The notes under the pieces are model-generated. The model saw only the letters and a list, made by a program, of their open reading frames with translations, did no database searches and had not been told where the DNA came from. From Bacteroidota bacterium (GTDB lineage Bacteria; Bacteroidota; Bacteroidia; Bacteroidales; UBA1556), in contig QMPB01000318.1 of the NCBI GenBank assembly GCA_003648395.1, positions 1 through 5,926 on the forward strand: a DNA stretch of 5,926 nucleotides, given 5' to 3'. A program made the position numbers and the translations under genes. Positions 1 to 5,584 of this stretch are shown here, piece after piece (the stretch's first letter is position 1; every line of letters begins with the position of its first letter).

Positions 1-489
1 ATTGCTGCTACTAACAAAAACTTGAAAAAGATGATTGAAAGTGGCAATTTTAGGGAAGACCTATTTTTTAGAATAAATACTATTACCATTGAGCTACCTC
101 CATTACGAGAAAGAGAATATGATATAATTCTATTAGCTGAATTTTATCTTCGTAAATATGCTAAAAAATACGAAAAATCTAACCTAAAACTTAGTCAAGC
201 TACTACGAATAAATTGATGAAATACAATTGGCCAGGTAATGTTAGAGAACTCCAACATAGTATTGAGAAAGCCGTTATTCTTGCCACAAACAATATTCTT
301 GGCCCTGATAATTTTTCTTTACAATCGAATATTAGTAAGAATTTGAATATTAAAACCATTGAAGAAATGGAACAAGAGATGATTATTGCAAGCATTGATA
401 AAGAAAAAGGGAATATGAGTAGAGTTGCAAAGAAGCTAGGAATAACTCGCCAGACATTATATAATAAACTGAAAAAATATGAATTATAA
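1..489 (+). CDS. Sigma-54-dependent response regulator, NtrC/NtrX type (3' part only)
   Basis: The reading frame is open from the first base, so the start, the receiver domain and the Walker A/B and GAFTGA parts of the AAA+ domain lie upstream of the window. The visible 162 residues begin at the sensor I region (IAATN). They continue through the arginine-finger segment FREDLFFRI (R18, R24 of the visible part), then LPPLRERxxDI, then sensor II WPGNVREL (about 77-84). They end in a Fis-type helix-turn-helix (about 125-162) with the recognition helix around GITRQTLYNKLKKY. This order is diagnostic of bacterial enhancer-binding proteins, which hydrolyse ATP to remodel sigma-54 RNA polymerase at -24/-12 promoters. 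The stop overlaps the next gene, a histidine kinase, by 11 nt, so this is very likely its cognate regulator. The receiver domain is inferred, because a receiver-less activator would look identical here. An internal TTG or ATG near 22-33 is not a plausible start because the conserved domain runs through it. Confidence 0.95.
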   Translation: MAATNKNLKKMIESGNFREDLFFRINTITIELPPLREREYDIILLAEFYLRKYAKKYEKSNLKLSQATTNKLMKYNWPGNVRELQHSIEKAVILATNNILGPDNFSLQSNISKNLNIKTIEEMEQEMIIASIDKEKGNMSRVAKKLGITRQTLYNKLKKYEL

Positions 490-1828
490 GAACTTCTATT
501 GGAACATATTTTTTCGAATAATGCTAATCATTATTCTCTCTGCAATACTTTCGGTAATGGCATTCCATTGGCATAGTAAATCCTACTATATAATTGGAAT
601 TCTAGGGTTTCTTACTATTTCTATTTTCTCAATAATTAAGTATTTTAATGGAATAAATCGTTGGATTTCATACTTTCTACTGGGCATAGAAAACGAAGAT
701 AGCTCACTAAAAACACCTCCAAGTAGTGGAAATAAAAGTATTGATGACATTTATAAAGGCATTAACAGGCTCAACAGTATTTTCAAACAAACCAAGATTG
801 ATATTAGCATACAAGAGCAATATTATAAGTCTGTAATAAACCAATCGGCAACGGGATTGTTCTCTGTAAATGAGAATATGCGAATAATAAATATCAATCC
901 TGCAGCGATGAAGTTAACTGGACTTTACGAGTATCATCACCTAAATACACTCTCAAAAATAGACAAAGCACTCCCAAAATTTATTTTAAAATCAGGCAAC
1001 GAGAATGAAATTAAATCAACAATATTTGAGAATCAATATGGACAGAAGTTGCTTTTTAAAATAACCGAAATCCATTCTAAAAAAGAAGAGATAAAACTAG
1101 TAGCAGTAAGCGATATTACAAAAGAACTAGACAATAGAGAAGTGGAAGCATGGATAAAACTTGCTCGCACACTTTCCCACGAAATAATGAATAATATTGC
1201 TCCTATAACTTCTCTTTCGCAAGTTATTTCTGGCTATTTTGCCGTTGATGATATTAATAATATTACCCCAAAAATTATTTCAAATACACAAAAAGGCCTT
1301 GCTGTTATTGAAAAACAAAGTAGCGGACTAATTAGTTTTGTGGAGAATTATAGAAAATTCACCAAACTACCGACACCAAACATAAAAAGTGAAAATATTT
1401 CTGATTTACTTAGCAATCTAATAATTGCCAGCTCTGCATTCTCTAAATCAAATAATACATCAATAGAAAATAGTGTGCCTAGTAATATTTGGCATAAAAC
1501 AGATGCAAAATTGCTTTCACAAGTTCTTATCAATATTCTTAAAAATTCCAACGAATCTTTAGATAATAGTGATATTGAAAATCCAACAATTAAGATTAAA
1601 CTCCGAAATACTAATGGTAACATTAGAATAGAGATTTGTAATAATGGACCAAATATTCCTGCTGAAATTAGAGAACAAATATTTGTTCCATTTTTTACTA
1701 CAAAAGAAAATGGTTCAGGTATTGGATTAAGTTTAAGCAAGCAGATTATGCTCACAATGGGTGGCGATATTATATTAAAAGCAGATAATAGAGAAGGAAG
1801 TTGTTTTATTATTTCACTTACAAATTAA
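479..1828 (+). CDS. Membrane sensor histidine kinase, NtrY-like (TM-TM-PAS-HisKA-HATPase)
   Basis: The protein has 449 residues. Two hydrophobic segments (about 8-29 and 36-56) are separated by only a few residues, so almost nothing is exposed outside the membrane. A linker and a PAS-like domain (about 115-215, with INPAAMKLTG) follow. Next come the H-box LSHEIMNNIAPI with phospho-acceptor H234, the N-box QVLINILKNSNESL (N352, N356), a G1-like box NNGPNIP (388-394), the F-box FVPFFTTK and the G2 box GSGIGLSLSKQIM. The protein should autophosphorylate H234 and pass the phosphate to the sigma-54 activator encoded just upstream. The ATG at 479 lies inside the end of that gene (11-nt overlap), which suggests translational coupling; no Shine-Dalgarno is visible. 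The G1 box is odd: the usual adenine-contacting Asp of DxGxG is N388 and the second Gly is N392. The rest of the catalytic domain looks intact, so I expect an active kinase. The signal is unknown. Confidence 0.93.
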   Translation: MNYKNFYWNIFFRIMLIIILSAILSVMAFHWHSKSYYIIGILGFLTISIFSIIKYFNGINRWISYFLLGIENEDSSLKTPPSSGNKSIDDIYKGINRLNSIFKQTKIDISIQEQYYKSVINQSATGLFSVNENMRIININPAAMKLTGLYEYHHLNTLSKIDKALPKFILKSGNENEIKSTIFENQYGQKLLFKITEIHSKKEEIKLVAVSDITKELDNREVEAWIKLARTLSHEIMNNIAPITSLSQVISGYFAVDDINNITPKIISNTQKGLAVIEKQSSGLISFVENYRKFTKLPTPNIKSENISDLLSNLIIASSAFSKSNNTSIENSVPSNIWHKTDAKLLSQVLINILKNSNESLDNSDIENPTIKIKLRNTNGNIRIEICNNGPNIPAEIREQIFVPFFTTKENGSGIGLSLSKQIMLTMGGDIILKADNREGSCFIISLTN

Positions 1829-2295
1829 TCCACAGGCACATTCCTACTAAAACCCTCCTCTAATGAGATAAAAGTCTCTGTGGCAACAACCTCAACAACT
1901 GATTGAAGATTTTCAACAAGTAATTGTTTCAAATGCTCGTTAGTCTTTGCATAAATTTTAAGTAAGAAAGAATACTTACCAGTAATATTATGACATTCAA
2001 CAACCTCAGGGATACTCTTAATATGTTCAAAAACTTCTTGATGTGTCTTTTGTTTTACTAAGTTTATTTGAACTCCAACATAAGCCAATGTATTATAATC
2101 AAGAGCTTTCGGATCTACTCTAAAGGTTTTTTTATCAATAACTTCATTCTCGTATAGCTTTTGAACTCTTTGATGAATGGCCGAGGCAGTAACATGACAT
2201 TGGCGTGCAATATCAGTAAATGAAATTCTAATATTTTTTGATAATAGAGATAGAATCTTTCTATCTAAACCATCTAAATGAAATTTTTTAGCCAT
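1825..2295 (-). CDS. Lrp/AsnC-family transcriptional regulator
   Basis: The protein has 156 residues, the normal length for the family. The N-terminus has the characteristic LDxLDRKIL helix followed by a winged helix-turn-helix (about 8-55; recognition region HVTASAIHQRVQKL). A beta linker leads to a RAM/AsnC ligand-binding and oligomerisation domain (about 69-145), whose core is VVECHNITGKYSFLLKI. Family members form dimers to octamers and usually sense amino acids; the effector here cannot be read from the sequence. The start ATG (2293-2295) shares one base with the stop of the upstream small gene (TAATG), so the two should be translated as a coupled pair. The 3' end overlaps the convergent histidine kinase by 4 nt, leaving no room for a separate terminator. 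Proximity to a cysteine desulfurase makes a sulfur amino acid effector conceivable, but that is inference. Confidence 0.93.
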   Translation of the reverse strand: MAKKFHLDGLDRKILSLLSKNIRISFTDIARQCHVTASAIHQRVQKLYENEVIDKKTFRVDPKALDYNTLAYVGVQINLVKQKTHQEVFEHIKSIPEVVECHNITGKYSFLLKIYAKTNEHLKQLLVENLQSVVEVVATETFISLEEGFSRNVPVD

Positions 2296-2585
2296 TATTT
2301 ATCATCTTCAAGTGGATATGCAAATTCTTGATCCGCCAACATAGAGCTTTGTTTTGGATTAACATCAAAATCAAAAAGTTTAAGCTGATTTTTTGGTTGT
2401 TTTTGATTTTCCCATTCTTTTACTCTAGGCTTTAGCTCCTCAAAACCTTGCCTAAGATATTTTTTAATAAGCTTATTGGAAGTTGTATTCTCTAACTGAA
2501 CACACTTTTGAAGAAACACATACTCCTTATGTGAGATTTTGAAACTTACTTTCTTGAATTTCCGTTTTACCTTTTTATAGCCCAT
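2295..2585 (-). CDS. Small basic protein, predicted ribbon-helix-helix DNA-binding
   Basis: I do not recognise a named family. From the ATG at 2585 the protein has 96 residues. A very basic N-terminus (about 4-12) is followed by a segment that fits an Arc/MetJ/CopG fold: a short strand VSFKIS (13-18), a helix HKEYVFLQKCVQLE, a turn, and a second helix TTSNKLIKKYLRQGFEEL (34-51). The tail contains NQLKLFDFD (66-74) and ends acidic (LEDDK). In such proteins the strand pairs in a dimer and contacts the DNA major groove. The frame extends to a TTG at 2603, but the ATG is preferred because it is the stronger codon and the extra residues add nothing to the fold. The gene ends in a TAATG overlap with the Lrp gene. 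A promoter-like box and an inverted repeat lie just upstream, so autoregulation is plausible. The RHH assignment is by pattern only. Confidence 0.75.
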   Translation of the reverse strand: MGYKKVKRKFKKVSFKISHKEYVFLQKCVQLENTTSNKLIKKYLRQGFEELKPRVKEWENQKQPKNQLKLFDFDVNPKQSSMLADQEFAYPLEDDK

Positions 2586-2612
2586 TAGCTGATTGTAAAT
2601 CAATTATTACAT

Positions 2613-2652
2613 TGCTAAAGTATAGCATATCAAAAGAAGAATTAATATGCTA
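2613..2652. repeat. Inverted repeat TAGCATAT/ATATGCTA, candidate operator
   Basis: An exact 8-bp inverted repeat has arms at 2623-2630 and 2645-2652 and a 14-nt spacer. A third, shorter half-site TGCTA at 2613-2617 is inverted relative to the first arm (5-nt gap). The array lies between the cysteine desulfurase stop and the start of the RHH-like/Lrp pair, and overlaps the candidate -7 box. Repeated short half-sites are what an RHH or Lrp dimer would bind. On the minus strand the run of eight T's precedes rather than follows the stem, so it does not look like an intrinsic terminator for the desulfurase. Confidence 0.5.
2615..2622 (-). promoter_or_regulatory. Candidate Bacteroidota -7 promoter element for the RHH-like/Lrp pair
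   Basis: Read on the minus strand this is TACTTTAG, one mismatch from TAnnTTTG. It sits about 30 nt upstream of the ATG at 2585, a suitable place for a start site near 2608. No convincing -33 TTTG is found at the normal distance; a TTTTG at 2631-2635 is too close. It is flanked by and partly contained in the palindromic sequence at 2613-2652. Weak evidence on its own. Confidence 0.4.
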
Positions 2653-2664
2653 AAAAAAACTTAT

Positions 2665-3780
2665 TCAGAGTTTTTTCAACACCTCTACAAAATAATCTAA
2701 CTCCTCTTTTGTAGTATATTTGCTCATTGCAAGTCTTATAGGCCTTATAGTTTTTGCTTTACCTATAGCCTCAATAACATGAGAATCCTTAATCGCTCCA
2801 GAACTACAAGCACTAGCTCCAGATACATAAATTCCTTTAATATCTAGCTTCATTAATATCATTTCATTATGAGTTGTCTTTGGCAAAGCTATACTCAAAA
2901 GATTTGGCAGACCTTCAATATCTCCATTAAAAGACACCTCTTTTACTTCTTTTTCAATTCTATTGATTAAGTGTTTTTTATACTCAATGTATTTAGCATT
3001 ATTCAACTCCATACTTTCATAGCTTAACTCAAAAGCCTTTGCCATAGCTGCAATTTCCGCAATGTTTTCAGTTCCAGCTCTCATATTTCGCTCTTGACTT
3101 CCTCCTTGTAATAATGGAGAAATCTTATTCTCTCCACTTATATACATAAAACCCACACCCTTCGGACCATGAAATTTATGTGCAGAAGCTACCGCAAAAT
3201 CAAGATAACCTTTAGATAAATCATTTGAATATTTACCCATAGTCTGCACTGTATCAGAAAATAACAATGTATTATATTTTTTACAAATCTCACTAACTCT
3301 CTTTAAAGGCAGCAAAGTCCCTATCTCATTATTTGCGTGCATTAGGCTAACTAATGTATCCCCATTACTTTTTGATAACAATTTATCAAGCTCATCAATA
3401 TTGATATGTCCTTTCCCATCAACAGAAACAAACTCAACTGACTTTCCAAACAATCTAGCATAATACTCAATACTCTTAAGCATAGCAGAATGCTCAATTG
3501 GACTTGTTATTACTCTTGTAATTTCAGTTTTTTGTAATACTCCAGATATAATTGTATTAATAGCCTCTGTACCACCTGAAGTAAAAAATATCTCCGATGG
3601 AGTAGCTTTTAACAAATTAGCAATTGTTGTTCGTGCATTCTCAATAATAACTCGAGATTGCCTTCCCAACTCATATATTGAAGAAGGATTTCCATAATTA
3701 GACCTCAATATTTGCTGCATAAAGTCTATGACTTCATCATCCATTTTGGTAGTTGCGGCGTTGTCTAGGTATACTTGCAT
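2665..3780 (-). CDS. Cysteine desulfurase, group I (NifS/IscS-like)
   Basis: This 371-residue PLP enzyme of aminotransferase class V should convert cysteine to alanine and leave a persulfide for Fe-S cluster assembly or tRNA/cofactor thiolation, in the cytoplasm. Visible landmarks are YLDNAATT at the N-terminus, TSGGTEAIN (67-75), H97 in SPIEHSA, N150 in MHANNEIGT, D176 and Q179 in FSDTVQT, and the PLP lysine K202 in SAHKFHGPKG. Further on are RAGTEN (234-239) and the active-site cysteine C325 in SGASACSSGA. R349 lies where the substrate carboxylate-binding arginine is expected. The cysteine loop is of the NifS/IscS kind, not the SufS RxGxHCA kind. The protein lacks the C-terminal extension that E. 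coli IscS uses to dock IscU, and no scaffold gene is adjacent, so the acceptor is unknown. ATG at 3780; no Shine-Dalgarno. It lies downstream of the glmM pair after an 86-nt gap containing a hairpin. Confidence 0.95.
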   Translation of the reverse strand: MQVYLDNAATTKMDDEVIDFMQQILRSNYGNPSSIYELGRQSRVIIENARTTIANLLKATPSEIFFTSGGTEAINTIISGVLQKTEITRVITSPIEHSAMLKSIEYYARLFGKSVEFVSVDGKGHINIDELDKLLSKSNGDTLVSLMHANNEIGTLLPLKRVSEICKKYNTLLFSDTVQTMGKYSNDLSKGYLDFAVASAHKFHGPKGVGFMYISGENKISPLLQGGSQERNMRAGTENIAEIAAMAKAFELSYESMELNNAKYIEYKKHLINRIEKEVKEVSFNGDIEGLPNLLSIALPKTTHNEMILMKLDIKGIYVSGASACSSGAIKDSHVIEAIGKAKTIRPIRLAMSKYTTKEELDYFVEVLKKL

Positions 3781-3798
3781 TTGGAGTTGGGAGTTAAA

Positions 3799-3849
3799 TT
3801 TTCCTTTTTATTTTTCCCTTTAGGGCGGGGAATAAAATAAAAAGGAAAA
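3799..3849. repeat. Long AT-rich hairpin with GC-rich centre, possible terminator or dispersed intergenic repeat
   Basis: Two perfect 16-bp arms (3799-3814 and 3834-3849) enclose a 19-nt centre that contains a small nested CCC-TTTA-GGG stem and a GGGCGGGG run, striking in such AT-rich DNA. It falls between the stop of the 66-residue protein gene and the start of the cysteine desulfurase, all on the minus strand. The T's belong to the stem itself and only a short TTT follows on the minus strand, so it is at best a weak intrinsic terminator. It could separate the glmM pair from the desulfurase, sit in the desulfurase leader, or be a copy of a dispersed Bacteroidota intergenic repeat. Next to it, 3781-3795 reads as a short direct repeat of the type GGAGTTG/GGGAGTT. 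Confidence 0.6.
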
Positions 3850-3866
3850 ATCTTAGTTATGATTGT

Positions 3867-4067
3867 TTATTTTCTGAATCTAACCCAATTTATTCCACCA
3901 TAAATCACACCACCAATTATAGCACCAACTGTAGAAGCCAATATCACAGCTTTATTAAATTCTCCCAGTTTAATTGATTGCCAAATAATAGAAATAACAA
4001 ACATTACAGCAGCAAAAAACAGCCCTTTTTGAATTGAATTATATTTTTGAATTGGTTGTAACCCCAT
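3867..4067 (-). CDS. 66-residue two-helix membrane protein with glycine zipper
   Basis: I do not recognise a named family. The protein has a short polar N-terminus, a hydrophobic helix at about 15-31, a short charged loop (KLGEFNK) and a second hydrophobic helix at about 40-61. The second helix carries a glycine-zipper pattern GAIIGGVIYGG (48-58), and the C-terminus RFRK is positive. By the positive-inside rule both ends face the cytoplasm. The evidence that the gene is real is its tight arrangement: its ATG (4065-4067) shares one base with the glmM stop (TAATG), so it should be co-translated with glmM and start from the same promoter. Glycine zippers pack helices tightly and often mark oligomeric small membrane proteins. 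A link to cell-envelope precursor synthesis is suggested only by the coupling to glmM. Confidence 0.75.
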   Translation of the reverse strand: MGLQPIQKYNSIQKGLFFAAVMFVISIIWQSIKLGEFNKAVILASTVGAIIGGVIYGGINWVRFRK

Positions 4068-5452
4068 TATATGAAAGATTTTATGTCAGTAATAATTTTA
4101 TTTGCAAGAGCATTAGCATTCTCCAAAGAAGTATCTTCTGCATAAACCCTAATTATAGGTTCAGTATTAGATTTACGAAGATGTACCCAATTTGTATCAA
4201 AATCAATCTTTACACCATCAATAGTTGTAACTCTTTCACTTTTATACTTATCAGCCATAGAAACTAAGATAGCATCTACATCCATTCCTTCTTCTAATTG
4301 AATCTTATTTTTACTAATGAAATATGCAGGATATTCTGCTCTAAGTTCAGAAACTTTAATATCTCTTTTTGCCAAATATGTCAAAAATAAGGCTATTCCA
4401 ACTAAGGCATCACGACCGCTATGCAATTCAGGATAAATAATTCCGCCATTTCCTTCACCACCAATTACAGTATCAGTTTTTCGCATCATCTCCACCACAT
4501 TAACTTCTCCTACTGCACTAGCAGAATAACTAAATCCATGCTTCTCGGTAACATCTCTTAAAGCACGAGTTGACGACATATTTGACACAGTATTTCCTTT
4601 TTGATGCTGCAAGATATAATCAGCAACTGCAACAAGAGTATATTCCTCATTAAACATTTTGCCATTTTCCATAACAATAGCCAAACGATCAACATCGGGA
4701 TCAACTACAAAACCTACATCAGCTTTATTTTTGACAACAGCCTCTGAAAGCTCGGTAAGATGCTCAGGCAAAGGCTCTGGATTATGGGGAAAATGCCCCG
4801 TTGGTTCTGTATAAAGCTCTACAACTTCCTCAACTCCTAACTCCCTCAACAAAGGAAGAATAGAAATTCCACCAGTAGAATTTACAGCATCAAGAGCAAC
4901 AGTAAAGTTAGCATTTCTGATTGCTTCCACATCTACTAAATCCAAATCCAATATATGCTGAATATGATTCTTTATGGCATTATCATCACGCGATAATGTA
5001 CCAAGTTCATCAACTTCTGTATAGTTAAAATCTCCCTTATCAGCAATCTCTAATAATTCTATTCCCTCTTCTCCATTAATAAATTCACCTTTTTCATTCA
5101 GTAATTTTAATGCATTCCATTGCTTAGGATTATGAGAAGCGGTAAGTATAACTCCTCCATTTGCTTTATGGTCAGTAACTGCCATTTCCACAGTTGGAGT
5201 AGTTGAAAGACCAAGGTCAATAACATTAATACCCATTGCATTTAAAGTTCCTATTACCAAATGATTAACCATAGGCCCAGAAATACGCGCATCACGACCA
5301 AGTACAACATTTAACTTAGTATTTGGAAACTTATTCTTCATCATTACAGCATAAGCTGAAACAAATTTCACTACATCAATAGGGCTAAGATTATCGCCTG
5401 GATTTCCTCCTATTGTACCTCTAATACCTGAGATTGATTTTATTAATGTCAT
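4067..5452 (-). CDS. glmM: Phosphoglucosamine mutase, Bacteroidota/archaeal-type
   Basis: This 461-residue alpha-D-phosphohexomutase should interconvert GlcN-6-P and GlcN-1-P in the cytoplasm, feeding UDP-GlcNAc for peptidoglycan and lipopolysaccharide. The four expected domains show their marks. The N-terminal SGIRGTIGG (8-16) and the phosphoserine loop TASHNP with S106 come first. The metal loop DPDVDR follows (D251, D253, D255), then the sugar-binding loop GEGNGG (332-337) and the phosphate-binding loop RKSNTEPIIRVY (426-437). The sugar loop differs from the GExSGH of classical bacterial GlmM/PMM/PGM and resembles archaeal-type enzymes; SNTEP replaces SGTEP and DPDVDR replaces DPDGDR. These variants appear usual for Bacteroidota members, but they leave some doubt between glucosamine and mannose/glucose phosphates as main substrate. 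ATG at 5452, about 25 nt downstream of an exact TAnnTTTG box. It is first in the minus-strand gene run and ends in a TAATG overlap with the small membrane protein. Confidence 0.92.
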   Translation of the reverse strand: MTLIKSISGIRGTIGGNPGDNLSPIDVVKFVSAYAVMMKNKFPNTKLNVVLGRDARISGPMVNHLVIGTLNAMGINVIDLGLSTTPTVEMAVTDHKANGGVILTASHNPKQWNALKLLNEKGEFINGEEGIELLEIADKGDFNYTEVDELGTLSRDDNAIKNHIQHILDLDLVDVEAIRNANFTVALDAVNSTGGISILPLLRELGVEEVVELYTEPTGHFPHNPEPLPEHLTELSEAVVKNKADVGFVVDPDVDRLAIVMENGKMFNEEYTLVAVADYILQHQKGNTVSNMSSTRALRDVTEKHGFSYSASAVGEVNVVEMMRKTDTVIGGEGNGGIIYPELHSGRDALVGIALFLTYLAKRDIKVSELRAEYPAYFISKNKIQLEEGMDVDAILVSMADKYKSERVTTIDGVKIDFDTNWVHLRKSNTEPIIRVYAEDTSLENANALANKIITDIKSFI

Positions 5453-5477
5453 AACTAAATATTTAATTTTTGCGTGA

Positions 5478-5485
5478 CAAAAGTA
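5478..5485 (-). promoter_or_regulatory. Bacteroidota -7 promoter element for glmM
   Basis: The minus-strand sequence is TACTTTTG, an exact match to TAnnTTTG. It ends about 25 nt before the glmM ATG, giving an expected 5' leader of roughly 15-20 nt. The -33 region about 20 nt further upstream is AT-rich (TTTAC) without a clear TTTG. It probably drives glmM and the coupled small membrane protein, and perhaps the genes beyond. Confidence 0.7.
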
Positions 5486-5545
5486 AGTAAAACTTCATTG
5501 GATAGCCCTTGTAAATAAAAATTTAACTTTAAATGAATAATTCAC

Positions 5546-5553
5546 TACTTTTG
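5546..5553 (+). promoter_or_regulatory. Bacteroidota -7 promoter element for the alpha/beta hydrolase
   Basis: The plus-strand sequence is TACTTTTG, identical to the box facing the other way at 5478-5485. It lies 31 nt before the ATG at 5585, so the leader would be about 25 nt. The -33 region is a TTTAA-rich stretch near 5521-5530 rather than a clean TTTG. With the glmM box it forms a divergent promoter pair in a 132-nt intergenic region. Confidence 0.7.
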
Positions 5554-5584
5554 AGTTTCACAAATAACAAAACCAACATAAGTT

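Noticed and set aside
195..395. Open frame of 66 codons on the minus strand
   Set aside because: It lies entirely antisense to the conserved AAA+/Fis region of the activator and has no domain or upstream signal.
479..489. Possible frameshift fusing regulator and kinase
   Set aside because: Both proteins are complete at this junction (a full Fis helix-turn-helix end and a normal kinase N-terminus), so an 11-nt gene overlap is the ordinary explanation.
1348..1755. Open frame of 135 codons on the minus strand
   Set aside because: It is a shadow of the histidine kinase catalytic region; the sense frame carries all conserved boxes.
2586..2603. TTG start extending the RHH-like protein by six residues
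   Set aside because: An ATG is available at 2585, the extra residues add no part of the fold, and the longer form would leave a shorter leader from the candidate promoter.
2623..2659. Intrinsic terminator for the cysteine desulfurase
   Set aside because: On the minus strand the eight T's come before the stem, not after it, and the stem is AT-rich with a 14-nt loop; an operator fits better.
4034..4267. Open frame of 77 codons on the plus strand
   Set aside because: It is antisense to the C-terminal phosphate-binding domain of glmM and to the small membrane protein, with no recognisable features.
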